From: Mikania micrantha
Lineage: Eukaryota; Streptophyta; Magnoliopsida; Asterales; Asteraceae
Direction: 5' to 3'
Length of the DNA: 64,000 nucleotides
Assembly: GCA_009363875.1 (NCBI GenBank)
Contig: CM018695.1
Location: forward strand, 19,192,755-19,256,754
The notes under the pieces were generated by a model. The model did no database searches. It worked only from the letters and a program-made list of their open reading frames with translations, and was not told the origin of the DNA. Within the stretch, counting starts at the first letter, position 1, and each line of letters begins with the position of its first letter. Position numbers and translations under genes: made by a program. This document shows positions 42,150 to 52,693 of this stretch, piece after piece.

Positions 42150-45100
42150 ATGGCGTCAATCACCTTGAAACCTCGACACAATTCCGTTGCTTATCTGACC
42201 AAATCCTCCTTTTGGTCAAAGTTTGATGAAGCTGTGGACTTGATGAACTCCTCTCAATTCAAAACTGCCTTTCTCCTCAATCCAACTCTGTATGTCGAAT
42301 CCATTCATCAATTTTGGATGAATGTTGAACTGATCAACGTGGGCACAGGAGTCATCTCACTTCGATCCACAGTTAATGGTCATAATGTGCACATCAGCCC
42401 CGCTGAACTCAGGGAGGTTCTTCAGCTTGATGATGCTAACCTGGTCACTCAGTTTCCTAAGAGCGTCACTGACCTCTGTTTTACAAGTCATGAATACCAG
42501 GGTGACCTGAGTGATTCCACACTTTTCAAGAAGCACTTCAATGACCCAGAGCGCCTGATATTCCATATGATCAACATCTGCTTGGCTCCGAAGTCTTCTT
42601 CATGGGACCAAATGTCCTCTCGATGGCAACAGGTATTGTACTCTATCCTAGAATCTCAAAAGCTAAATTTTTCTCAAATACTCTTTTCTGAATTAACTGA
42701 ACATGCTGGTAAGCCTGTTTCTTCTAGATGGCTACTCTATCCACGTTTTATCATGGCCATCATAGAGAAACAGCTTCAGCAAAATGGCCTTGTTGGTCAG
42801 GGGATCTCTGCTCCAGCAGTTTTGTTGGAAGTATATTCCCGACACAACTCTAACCCTACTCTCAAAGAGGCTGCCCGAAAGCTAAAACCCAAGCAGAGGG
42901 AACCCACAGCCTCCACCACAAAATCAAAATCCAGAGTCCCCACTAAACCAAAATCCAAACAAACCAAAAAGGCTGCTCAGGGAAATGAGTCCCCTGAGTC
43001 TGCCCATGCCTCACCAAGGCATGACATGGCAACTGGGAGTAGTCAACCAGTGATCCATCAGACTCCACCGGCTCAAACCGCCCAGGATTCCTCTCAACAG
43101 GAACCTGGTGCAACCTTTGAAGGGGCAGACACATTTCTAGAACCTCTTTCAGTTGAAAAGGTTTCTATTGAACAGCACCAATCTCCCCGGGTGCAATCTG
43201 TTTCAAAACCAATTCCTATGGAAACCACCCCAGATAGTCCCACTTTTGTTATTGAAAACATCCTGGATCAGTTGAACACTCCTATCCCCTCCCAGACACC
43301 TATCAATACTGGGATTAGCTCCAACATTGAGGGGGAGGACCAAAGTGTCTCTGATAACCCACAGGATCATGACTACAACATCAGATCTCCTAGTGTGGAA
43401 AGAGAGATTCTGATATCTGACAAGGCTGCTACTTCATCACCTCCATCATTTGGAGTGATTGATAGTGGTATCATTGCTAAGACCTTGTCAGAGGCAACAA
43501 CTGATGAAGGGGTTACCCCTGAGGTTGGAAGTCCCCAGAACCAAGAAAAAGGGGCACCTGAAAATGTTGAGCCACACTCAACTCAGGTAGATCCTGAGAT
43601 TCTCAGGAGGTCAGATGATTTAGCTAAGGCTACTGATGACCAAAGAACACTTGCTGAGGTTCTAAAGAAGAACCAAATCCTTGAGGCTGAGGTATGTAGA
43701 CTCAATGAGCTACTCACCAACATGTCCAAGGACAAAAGACCATCTTCCCCAATTACCCCACAGATGGCACCTTCTCATCCTGAAGGTCATCTAAACACTT
43801 CCCCCACTACTTCACAATTTCAAATACCACCAGCCTTTGCTTCAGGCACTAATCCTTTGGGTTCTAGCCCCCCAGAGGCCTTTCTAAATATCCTCCCTCT
43901 CATCACTCAATTACTGAAAACAATTATTGTTCAAGCCCTTGATGAGAGGCTACCCTCCAAATCTCAAATTCAACAAATGGTTGATGAGGCTGTGACTGCC
44001 AGACTTACCACTCTACATACTCCTTCTTCCCCTGCAGCCAAAAAGGGGGAGTTAGGAACAGAGTCAGTCACAACTTCAGCTTCCAAAAGGCCAAGATCTG
44101 AAGATGTTGCTTCTGAAAGGTCTCCTGCAATTCAAGTGACTTATAAGAGACAGAAGAAGAAACCTGTTGAGGTTATCAACAGAGCTGATGAGGAGGTTGA
44201 GCAGGAAATGGCTGAGAAAGTAATTGAAGCAAGTGCAGAACAAGTGGAAGTTACAACATCTGATGTACAAAAACAGGCTACAACATCTGATGTACAAAAA
44301 CAGGCTACAACATCTGATGTACAAAAACAGGCTACAACCTCTGATGTACAAGAAACTGAACCAGAGGAGATACAAAATCAAGAGGTTCAAACTCAGGTTG
44401 TTGAGGTAAGGGCTCCTCCAAAGAAGAGAAGGCAACTTAGAATTCAAGAAGAAGAGAGTTCTGATGAAGAAGACAGGATGCCTATCTCTACAGTTATCAA
44501 GCCAAATGTTCAAAAGCCTGCACCATCAACAACTGAGTTGGATCTGTCAATTCAAAAGAAGAAGGTATCTCTTCCTGCCAAATATGTGCCTGAGAAGCCA
44601 CTGGTGTTGGGACAACATCCAAAGCTCACACCAGAATCTCAAATGTTGGCAGTAAAAGTGAAGCTTGAAGAAGAAGAGAACCAGAAACAGCATGATGAGC
44701 AAATCCTAAAGATGGTTGACAAGGATTATCCTCAGACATCAACTATTATTGCAATGAAGAAAGAAGCTCAAAGGTTGTATGCTCTGAGGTTCACCTACCA
44801 GTATAGGAAGGAACAGATTAGAATGTGGCCTGATCCAAGAATCATTCATAGGATCCACAAGAGAGAGGCTCCAGCATCTTATGCCAGAAGAATCAGAAGG
44901 GTCTTAAGTGCTGACATTATGCTAGGGTCAGTACTTGATCCTTGGGAGATAATCAATGACTTCAAGAGTGTGTACAACTCTGGCTCAAAAGCTCCAAAGT
45001 TTATAGAGAACAAAATGATCAAGAAAGGCTTGGTATATAGGAAACTTGAAAGTGTTCAACAAAATGAGCTTTCTCTATTTTTGGAAGGGAAGCATCCTGA

Positions 45101-45287
45101 TGAGTTTGTATACAGAGAGATTACTAGAGTTGAGCTGAATGATGGGACAACGGCCAGGTACTTGTCTGAGTACTATGGACCTGAGTCTTTCTTTGAAGGT
45201 GAACCTGAGAGGCTGACTCCAGAAGAGAAGGTAACACTGCTTGAGGCATATGTCAGGGAGTCCTTCAGGTTAGTATATAATCAATAG
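42150..45287 (+). CDS. Extra (env-like position) ORF of the copia element
   Basis: 1045 aa, starting at ATG 42150 in a good context (CATCCATGGCG). The N-terminal 225 residues form a conserved-looking globular part (SQFKTAFLLNPTLYVESIHQFW, ISPAELREVLQLDD, WLLYPRFIMAIIEKQL). A long low-complexity P/S/T/Q-rich and acidic middle follows (about 250-760), including Leu/Glu-rich helices and KKR basic clusters. The C-terminal domain (about 800-1045) has LYALRFTYQYRKEQIRMWPDP, RRIRRVLSADIMLGSVLDPWEII and EYYGPESFFEGE. No obvious transmembrane segment or signal peptide was seen, so 'envelope-like' describes position, not function. The N-terminal block is recognisable in the minus-strand relic 59637-63304. 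Confidence 0.85.
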   Translation: MASITLKPRHNSVAYLTKSSFWSKFDEAVDLMNSSQFKTAFLLNPTLYVESIHQFWMNVELINVGTGVISLRSTVNGHNVHISPAELREVLQLDDANLVTQFPKSVTDLCFTSHEYQGDLSDSTLFKKHFNDPERLIFHMINICLAPKSSSWDQMSSRWQQVLYSILESQKLNFSQILFSELTEHAGKPVSSRWLLYPRFIMAIIEKQLQQNGLVGQGISAPAVLLEVYSRHNSNPTLKEAARKLKPKQREPTASTTKSKSRVPTKPKSKQTKKAAQGNESPESAHASPRHDMATGSSQPVIHQTPPAQTAQDSSQQEPGATFEGADTFLEPLSVEKVSIEQHQSPRVQSVSKPIPMETTPDSPTFVIENILDQLNTPIPSQTPINTGISSNIEGEDQSVSDNPQDHDYNIRSPSVEREILISDKAATSSPPSFGVIDSGIIAKTLSEATTDEGVTPEVGSPQNQEKGAPENVEPHSTQVDPEILRRSDDLAKATDDQRTLAEVLKKNQILEAEVCRLNELLTNMSKDKRPSSPITPQMAPSHPEGHLNTSPTTSQFQIPPAFASGTNPLGSSPPEAFLNILPLITQLLKTIIVQALDERLPSKSQIQQMVDEAVTARLTTLHTPSSPAAKKGELGTESVTTSASKRPRSEDVASERSPAIQVTYKRQKKKPVEVINRADEEVEQEMAEKVIEASAEQVEVTTSDVQKQATTSDVQKQATTSDVQKQATTSDVQETEPEEIQNQEVQTQVVEVRAPPKKRRQLRIQEEESSDEEDRMPISTVIKPNVQKPAPSTTELDLSIQKKKVSLPAKYVPEKPLVLGQHPKLTPESQMLAVKVKLEEEENQKQHDEQILKMVDKDYPQTSTIIAMKKEAQRLYALRFTYQYRKEQIRMWPDPRIIHRIHKREAPASYARRIRRVLSADIMLGSVLDPWEIINDFKSVYNSGSKAPKFIENKMIKKGLVYRKLESVQQNELSLFLEGKHPDEFVYREITRVELNDGTTARYLSEYYGPESFFEGEPERLTPEEKVTLLEAYVRESFRLVYNQ
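44252..44350 (+). repeat. 27-bp in-frame tandem repeat
   Basis: About three and a half copies of a 27-bp unit encode the nonapeptide TTSDVQKQA inside the extra ORF. They show length change without frame loss. Confidence 0.95.
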
Positions 45288-45511
45288 CTTTAATGAGAGG
45301 GGTTAATGCTCATAGTCCATTTCCCCAATGGAGTTCCCTCTCATATTTTGCTTGTTAGATTTTTTGGAAGCTGTTGATTATCAGGCATACACTTTAACTG
45401 GTCATTTTGATACTGATCTCAAAGAAAAAGACTTATCTTTCAGCCTGGGAATGAATAAGTGAGACCATCAATAAATTAGAGGTTTTTGGCTGCATTGGTT
45501 CTGGGGGAGTT
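45288..45511 (+). promoter_or_regulatory. Copia 3' untranslated region with stem-loop and PPT
   Basis: ATGAGAGGG and CCCTCTCAT pair (9 bp) around an inner TCCATT-tcccc-AATGGA hairpin at about 45292-45342. The polypurine tract CTGGGGGAGTT at about 45501-45511 abuts the 3' LTR. Confidence 0.8.
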
Positions 45512-46108
45512 TGTTGGACTAAAAGAACCAATGAGCCTGATCAGAAAAATCTCTAAGTCTCACAGCACTTATAACGACTGAAGAAGAACACAACAGCTGA
45601 CATTCAATGTACTGAAGACACAAGATCTGAAGTGATATACAACAGCTGAAGTGCAATTCATCAGATGTTGTAATGTGTAGTTTAGTCTTCAGTAGTTTTC
45701 TTTCAGTGTTTGTAAAAGTCTGATGAGTAGTTTACTCATCAGATGTTTTAGTCTTTTTACGTCAGTAGTTTCAGTTCTTCAGTAGTTGTAAGAGAATGTC
45801 TTCAGATGTTGTAGACATTCTCAGTAGTTTAGTTATTTCAGTTGTTTTGTTTTGTCTGTTAGGTGTCAACATCATGTGACATCATCAGACGTCACTGTCT
45901 CTATATAAGGGCAGTTGACATGTTTGTAATGGTAACGAAGTTAATGATCTGAATGATATATTCCTTTTGCAGAAAGTTTCTCTCTCTATAACAAACTTGC
46001 TTTTACTGTTTGATTGAACTTTGTTCTTGCTATGATTATGCTAATTCAACTTTGAATTCCGCTGCTATACTCTATTAATTGTATCAATTAAGAACATCTG
46101 ATCCTACA
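45512..46108 (+). repeat. Copia 3' LTR
   Basis: 597 bp, identical to the 5' LTR except for one base in the line starting 45721. The TSD copy AGAGC follows. Confidence 0.97.
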
Positions 46109-46319
46109 AGAGCCTTGGCGTACCGCGAAGAATTCCGGAGTGCAATATCTTCAAACTTTTCTTGTTTTTAAGATTTCGAAGAATCAGGAACTCCGTTTTT
46201 CGCACGGTTTTCACCCACCTTCCCAATTTCGAGCGTATTTTCAACTCGTTACAATCACAATCGTACTTTTAACGTGGATTTCAGACAAGATGATGTGAAC
46301 CTCTAATGTAATTGTCACA
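46109..46319 (-). mobile_element. Solo gypsy LTR, 5' portion (continuation)
   Basis: The reverse complement begins TGTGACAATTACATTAG and includes 'aatccacgtt' and 'aaaacggagtt' blocks matching the start of the family B LTR at 16713. Mini-hairpin unit four (CTTGGCGTACCGCGAAG on the plus strand) is at 46114-46130, directly at the copia junction. The outer TSD TGAAT is at 46320-46324. Confidence 0.9.
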
Positions 46320-46324
46320 TGAAT

Positions 46325-46887
46325 GCACAACTTGGTGGTTGAGGTTACAAACTCATTATGGTTAAATTCTAAAGATGACTCTTGCTCATGATGGTGAGGC
46401 TCAGCATTCTATATGATGGGTGAATGAATGTTAATCCCAATCATTATGTATAATGGGAGGTAAAATCCTAAACTATGGTGGAATATGATATATAAATCTC
46501 AAACATGGTGACTTAAAAAGGTGGTATAGCATAATTATAGTTTAAAGTGAACTAAATATTTTACTTATAGTGTATTGTGGATATCTAATATATATTGCAT
46601 GAAATTGTTGGGTGAAATAATAAATATTTTGTAAAGGGGTCTAATATTCATACACCACTCCTTTCGCAAGACACCATCTCGTGACAAGTATACGTACCGT
46701 CTGGGACCTTACGACCTGTATAAAGTCAATCAAACTAAAAAAAACCGTGACTGCTGACGTATCATGTTGATTTGTTTATATGCGGGTCATATAAGTTATA
46801 CAGCTCATATAGTTTTAAATCTATACAGGTCATATAGTTGTATACAGCTCGTATAAAGTACTAAATAACTAAGTTTTTATGGGTTCT
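46325..46887. other. Intergenic DNA
   Basis: AT-rich; a loose run of 'tcatatag/ctcatatag/tcgtata' words is at 46780-46860. No gene was recognised. Confidence 0.4.
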
Positions 46888-47020
46888 CGATATGTGCTAA
46901 TTACTTGACAAGATTCAAGATTCCTTGATGTTCGAGCCAATTATATGATGTGAAACAAGATTCGTCGATATATGTAACAATTACTTGACGTAATATAAGA
47001 TTCCTCGATATACGTGCTAG
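46888..47020 (+). repeat. Diverged tandem repeat of about 40 bp
   Basis: Roughly three and a third units contain 'cgatatatgtgctaattacttga...caagattcct'. They are strongly diverged and lie directly upstream of a TATA box, so they could be enhancer-like. Confidence 0.6.
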
Positions 47021-47026
47021 AAAACT

Positions 47027-47187
47027 CTATATAAAGAAGACTTTAGTTATTTTTTTTTCACAACTCATTCACTTCAATTAAAACAATTCTCTCTAGCAAA
47101 ATTTAACTGTCTGTGATGGTGGGTGATTATGGATCAATGTTTGGCAGTGAGTCTTCTAACAACATGTTAGTTTTTAGTACAGATAAG
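47027..47187 (+). promoter_or_regulatory. Orphan promoter, 5' UTR and possible first exon
   Basis: CTATATAAAG (47027-47036) is followed by a T/C-rich leader with 'ctctctagcaaaa', then an ATG at 47116. A short frame of 24 codons runs from it (starting MVGDYGSMFGSESSNN) and ends at AAG/GTATAA, a plausible splice donor at 47188; without splicing a stop follows at once. No continuation exon was recognised downstream, so this may be a transposed gene start or a transposon promoter. Confidence 0.35.
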
Positions 47188-49327
47188 GTATAAAAACTGT
47201 TAATATGTTTGTATAATATAAAGTTTGAAGGTTTTAACAAGATATGTGTAACGTTAACATTGATGTGATAAAAGTTTTTCTAAAATGTGATTGTGTTGAG
47301 AATAGGGGTGACCATAATATAACCATAACAAAAAATAACCGCCCGAACTATAGCCAAATTTAATCGAAACTGACTTTAATTGACGATTATGGTTAAGATA
47401 AGTCATTAACCAACTCATTTAGTTATGGTTATGATTAAGCCAAATCAGTAGCCGACTTTAACCAAACCAAATATATTATTGTGAGTGTGTGTATTAACAT
47501 TTTTATGTATGTGTGTGTTTTCAAAAAGTTAATGTGTAAAGTATAAAAGATGAGCCATAATTTTTTTTGGATAAAAATATTATCAGTCACATGTGATAAT
47601 ATATTTTTTTAAGCCACTATTCACCAAGCAAGTATAACTCATGAACTACACATTTCAATTTTAATATTGAAATGAGCCCTAAAGAAAATTAAATAAGTTT
47701 TATGTCACAATCAAAATAATAGAATCTGATTTTTCAAAACTAGTTAATAAATATGCTTTTTAGTATTGGACAGATTGGACAGATGGTCTTTTGGCTAATG
47801 ATGCCAAGTTATATACCAAAACAAGTCAGAAGTTCCTTTGTTTTGAACTAGTTGTCCTGCACAGGTCACGAAGCCTAAATCCATGCGAGTGTAAAACTAA
47901 TATGCATATGCAAATACATAAATAAATAAATAAATAAATTATAGATAAACTTATTAAAGCTAGTCGTTTACAATTGAGTTTTGAGCCAACATAACCTCAC
48001 GTACCTTCCAACACAAGAACCAATTTGGAAGTTAGTTTTATATGGCAATCCAAACACTACCACTGATCTACTTGCAAGGGCAGATATGTAATTAATACTT
48101 CAACCCATAAATACAACGGACTCAGGATGTGGTCTTGCTATTTATATATTCTGGGTAGGATGTCTCTATCTTTCATCAAGATTCATTTAGTAAATACAAT
48201 GAGCCCCTACTTCCAAAATAAATAAGTAAATAAATAGATACATAAATAAATAATAAAAGGTAACAATCAATAATAATAAAAAAATAAGGTTAAACGTTGA
48301 AACAAAGTCCGGCATAATGGATGGTTAGGTGAGGTCATGTAACAGTTGAATAGATTTGGGTTAGAACGAATTCGAGTTGGGATGAATTTTAAGCAAAATT
48401 AGTTTGAGTTAGTTAAGTCGTTTTAAAAAAATCAATTTAATTAAGTTAAAATAAGTTGTAACCAAACATAGAGTTTATTTGAATAATTGTTAATGATTTA
48501 TTCAACAAATATATTATTTATCATTCTTTTCCGTTTGAATTCAACTTATTTGTATAGGTTTAGGTTACCCATCTTGACCCCCACGAGTGGCCCGACAAGC
48601 TTAAAGGGTAAAGTTAGGGCTTGCCGGCTCGAGGCCTCTAAAATCTTAGGGCCACGATTTCTAGCAAATTTTCTATAAAGGGTGAATTTTTGTTGAATTG
48701 ATTAAAAATGAAAAAATTAGAATGAACAATACAACTATTATATACTTTATGAGGCGATAGTTTGTGAAAAAGACTCACTTTTATCAAAGACTCATTTTAT
48801 TTTTCTAACATTTATTATACATAGGCTTCTAAAATTGTTTATGATTGTATATTTTGCTAAAAACTTTAATTGTTAGTTGATATGATATTAATACATGATG
48901 CATTTTTTAGTTTTATTTTTTCATTCATGTTTAGTACAATTTTGTTGCTTCCGTTTACAATTATGTTAATAAATATTTGTTATGTTATTATCAAAAGATT
49001 AATATGTTAAGTGTGTTAACATTTTTTATAATTAAAATTAATTTTTTTACTAAAACAATCTAACTTTGTTACCCGCTTTGGACCCCAAAATGTTTGGGTC
49101 ACCCTGCTTGACCGCATTGTTTTAAGGTGTTACACATCAAAATCTATTATACATATTATTATATTATCTATTTTAATTCAAAGTACAATTATATTTTACT
49201 CAAATCACTCATTTATTTTGCTTTGGGTAAAGATTGCAAACATATGACTAACATCAGCTAGAAAATTTAGAGATGACAAAAACATCATCATTTGTTGCAA
49301 GAATAATGAACTCAATGAGCTTTACAT
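47188..49327. other. Intergenic DNA with repeat relics
   Basis: 47306-47480 is a degenerate AACC/GGTT-word repeat starting 'aggggtgacc'. 48570-48690 has a 'ggctcgaggcctctaaaatcttagggcc' patch of the kind found near decayed hAT (Tip100/ZMYM-type) ends. A short TAAA microsatellite lies near 47920 and a TAAATAAG run near 48220. No gene was found. Confidence 0.4.
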
Positions 49328-49330
49328 TAA

Positions 49331-51103
49331 GTCAATGTGTTATGATGGGTGAGAGGGGCCGGTCACGTCTCCTTGGCGTTCTTCCCTCACTACAAAAAGG
49401 TGTGAGGGTGGTCACAGGGTGTCGACCGTTTGAGCCAAAATAAAAAAAATTCTCATAACATGACCGTTGGAAGCCAATTTTTTTTAAATCATTATAAATT
49501 AACCATCCAACTCTTTAAACCATCATTCAACTCTCTAAAATAATCATTCAGCTCTTTAAAATAAACATTATTTTACAATAAAAAATGAGTTGGGAGGAGG
49601 AAATTACGAGATCGTCATCATCCGATTCAGACGAATGAGCATTCATATTTTTACGTAGCGTTCAAGAAAAATTAATATCCGTCATAGCTAATATTAAAGA
49701 AAACTTTACGCAAGTGTTCCGACGAAAAAAATAAACGTGATCGTAAAGGTGGTAACAAACGACTCGTTTAAGATTATTTTAGTCAAAATCCAACTTACGA
49801 CGACAAGCATTTCAAACGTCGTTTTCGAATGACCCGCAATTTATTTCTTCAAATCGTCAGCGATATGGAAGAAAGTTTTCCGTACTTACAACAAAAATTA
49901 GATGCAACCGGTGTAGCAGGTTTCACACCTTTACAAAAGTGTATAAGTGCTATTCGACAGCGAGCCTATGGCACATGTAACGATTCTTGGGACAAATATT
50001 TATGGATGTCGGATAAAATTCACGAGATAGTGTTTGCAACTTTTGTAAAGGTGTTATAACATTATACGACTCACTATATTTGAGAAAGCCAACATAGAAC
50101 GACATTCAACAAATTTATGCAGCGCATGAACATGTCCACGAATTTCTCGGCATGCTCAGAAGCATCGATTGCAAACATTGGGAGTGACAAAATTGCCCAA
50201 TCGCTTGGCGATGATCTCATCAACGAGACAATCACCATTATACTACAATAATGCTCGAAACAATGACCTCTATTGATCTCTGGATATGGCATGCGTATTT
50301 TGGTGTTTCTTGATCGTAAAAATGATATAAATGTTTTAGATCAATCCCCGATATTTGACGACAAATTAGACGAAGTCGCACCGGGTTCTTCATTTTATTC
50401 TAACGATACATACTACAAGTATGAGACTATCTTGCCGATGGTATCTATCCAGAATATGCTAAGTTTGTCAAATCATTTAAATGTCCTCTTGAAGACCATG
50501 ACAAATGGAAATACTCTAAAAAGGCTCAAGAGGTGGCGAGAAAAAATGTCGAACGGGCGTTCGATGTACTTAAAAAGAAATGACATACAGTAGCTAATCC
50601 ATGTAGGATTTGCGATAAAAGTAAAATTCGAAACGCTATATATTCTTGCATTATTTTTCAAAACATGATTTTGGAGGACAAATGAAAAACTGTTAGCCAA
50701 AATTATGAAGAGTCGATATTCCGATTGAAGAGGTTACAAAGGAAAAATTAATTGAAATACGCGTCGAGATTCGAAGTAGGGAAATACATAACATGCTTAA
50801 AGGAGATTTGGTTGAACATGCCTGGAAAAATCAAAGAGAAAATATGTAGTTTTTTATTTTTATTTTCTATAAGTATTTAATTTTATTTTAATGTTTTTTT
50901 TACTTTTATTATGTAGATTTAATTTTTTTTAATCTGTAATTTTTTTAATTTTATTTTCTAATTTTATTTTATTTTTAATAATATTACGTCTTTTGAATTT
51001 ATTTTATAATAGTGGGGTGATGAGGGTGACTGTGTTGGTTGTTTATTTGTCACCTACGTGACGCTTACGTGAAGTGATGGGGTAGTGACCACTACACATG
51101 GCC
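49331..51103 (+). mobile_element. PIF/Harbinger element, inactive
   Basis: The right end, reversed, reads GGCCATGTGTAGTGGTCAC and abuts TAA (51104-51106). The left end GTCAATGTGTTATGAT (49331 onward) is an imperfect match and abuts TAA (49328-49330). A 3-bp TAA/TTA target duplication is typical of PIF/Harbinger. The interior has a broken Harbinger nuclease gene in plus orientation. Confidence 0.8.
49585..50848 (+). pseudogene. PIF/Harbinger transposase (HARBI1-type nuclease), decayed
   Basis: Similarity to the plant Harbinger nuclease family runs in several frames. Recognisable blocks are RNLFLQIVSDMEESFPYLQQKLDA, LQKCISAIRQRAYGT (49829-49990), FLGMLRSIDCKHWE then a stop (first catalytic D region, about 50142-50190), DLWIWHAYFGV (about 50274-50310), YLADGIYPEYAKFVKS and RKNVERAFDVLKKK (third acidic residue region, about 50420-50583), and a final IIFQNMILEDK. 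Several stops and frameshifts make it non-functional. The family normally needs a Myb-like partner ORF, and none is visible. Confidence 0.85.
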
Positions 51104-51106
51104 TAA

Positions 51107-51340
51107 GTAGACAACCTCATGATTTCTAAAATAATGTTATGTGTTCGAATCTCACTTGGAACACTATGTTTCTCGTGTGCTAGAGGTTTTACCATAGTAA
51201 GGCTTCAGATGGTGAGTTTCCTTTGAAATGGTAAGCGAGCCAGGTCATCAACATTGTCTGAATTTTGCTGGCGTTTGTGGGGTTTTACCCGGGCGACTTG
51301 ATTTAAATTATATTTATTGTTTGTTCAAAAAAAAAGTTTG
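51107..51340 (+). mobile_element. Probable SINE next to the Harbinger end
   Basis: A box B-like GTGTTCGAATC at 51141-51152 is followed about 190 bases later by an A-tail (TTCAAAAAAAAAG, about 51326-51338). A box A-like TGGCCTAAGTAG at 51099-51110 overlaps the Harbinger end and TSD, so the SINE 5' end may be truncated or the box A match may be chance. No TSD was confirmed. Confidence 0.4.
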
Positions 51341-52210
51341 AAAGAAGAATTTAACATTTTATTATCTTAACTGTTACAAAAGCATGTTATTTTTGAACTA
51401 CATAATATACTAAAATATATTTACAAGTATTTAATCCTCCTCCTCTCAACCTCTCATATAACTTTTATGCGTCTTAATTGCTTTTTGACTTGTTAGCAAA
51501 TCAACCACCTCCTATACCACATATGCAAGTCTCATATATACAAAGTACATAAAACAACCACCACAATTATATTCATTAAATCTTACCAAAGTGCTCCTCG
51601 TCTATTAGTAACCATCTTAAATTTTCTTATATAAGGTATTGGGTTGGGAACTATAACAAATATTATTCTAGGTTAAGCCACAAGGTTTTCCTAGCTCTGG
51701 ATTTCCTCTGGGTAGGTCAGTAAGGTTGCCATGCTTTGTTATTCAGGCGAAAGATGATATATTTGCCAGGGTGATTCCGGATTACCGAGCGTTTGCTGTT
51801 AAAAAAATATGCACTAAATCTCATTTATAAAAGTATTATTTATATAATCTGCAAACAATAAGATGTGAACAAATCTTAGTTTTTTTTTTCATAAGAAAAT
51901 GGATGTTTCCATATAGACCTCAAGTACCCAACTCATTAACAAACGAGAAAACACAAATATACCTAATTAAAAAAAGATTAAATTAAAAAGATAAATAGCT
52001 ATATACTAATATAAATAAAATAATAGCATAATAAGTGATATAAATTATGATAAATCCAAAGAATAGCTAGTAAGTGAATTCTAATAAATTATTCACTCTC
52101 CTTTTCATTTCATAACTTCTTTCAAGAACGATATTAATAGACTATATGATGGTTATTTTAAAGACCCCTTTCACTATTCAACTATTATAGGCTGAACCCT
52201 GCATTTTAAT
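51341..52210. other. Intergenic DNA, one SINE-like fragment
   Basis: 51670-51805 ('ctctgggtaggtcagtaagg...ccagggtgattccggattacc', A-run at the end) loosely resembles the 3' half of the element at 51107-51340 and may be an older relative. The rest is AT-rich with nothing recognised. Confidence 0.3.
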
Positions 52211-52693
52211 TGCTGTACATTTTAGTGTAATTAGATTTTAATGAATCTTAAAGTGTTAGAGGTGCCGAGTACACACTCGTTTAATATTTTTGACCTGTGT
52301 CCCAAAATATTGACCTGAGTGATGGAAGTTACCCGTGATAGTTAACCGCAAATAACTACTATCTTCTTCTGGTGTTAACATAGTTTTTTAGGTGCAAAAG
52401 ACAGACACGAAGTTCATATTACAATCAAATCGCTTTATTGGATTACCTCTTTATCAAATTTTTTGAACCCATAAGGATAGAAATATTGATTTCGGATAGT
52501 GATTTCATACACGATCCGATATAATTCCAAGTGTTTACTACTGAATTTCTCCAACAATCGAAATCAATATTCTATTTTATTCAATGGCAAAATATGTGAA
52601 AAGCATGACTACGAACTTTACGAAATTGGACAAGTTTGAAGGAGTGGACTTTCTTGGATGGCAGAAAAAGTTGAATTTCGTGTTGACCATGTT
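52211..52693 (+). mobile_element. Copia 5' fragment: partial LTR, leader and gag start
   Basis: An LTR-like stretch ends ...TTTCTCCAACA at 52555. Its last 170 bases are the reverse complement of 56414-56570. A short leader of 28 bases leads to ATG 52584 and 36 codons of copia gag (TKLDKFEGVDFLGWQKKLNF). The frame is then cut at 52693 by the gypsy LTR. A normal PBS is not visible after CCAACA. Confidence 0.75.

Larger units (their letters stand above)
34472..46108 (+). mobile_element. Intact Sirevirus-like Ty1/copia retrotransposon
   Basis: An 11.6-kb element bounded by 597-bp LTRs (34472-35068 and 45512-46108; TGTTGG...CCTACA) and a perfect TSD AGAGC (34467-34471 and 46109-46113). PBS, gag, pol with PR-INT-RT-RH order, an extra long ORF and a PPT are all present. 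Only one LTR difference was found in a direct read-through (T/G in 'tttttactt/gtcag'), so the insertion is very recent. The large gag, the tRNA-iMet PBS and an extra ORF after pol are traits of the Sirevirus (SIRE1/Maximus) lineage. It is inserted in the minus-strand solo LTR. Confidence 0.95.

Noticed and set aside
44076..44513. 145-codon minus-strand ORF
   Set aside because: Shadow of the extra copia ORF on the other strand; its CSLFLYIRC repeat mirrors the 27-bp repeat.
49829..50059. Host gene for a HARBI1-like nuclease
   Set aside because: The reading frame is broken downstream, and the sequence lies between PIF/Harbinger-like ends with a TAA duplication.
51670..51805. Second SINE next to 51107-51340
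   Set aside because: Only a loose 3' resemblance, no box A/B and no target duplication found.
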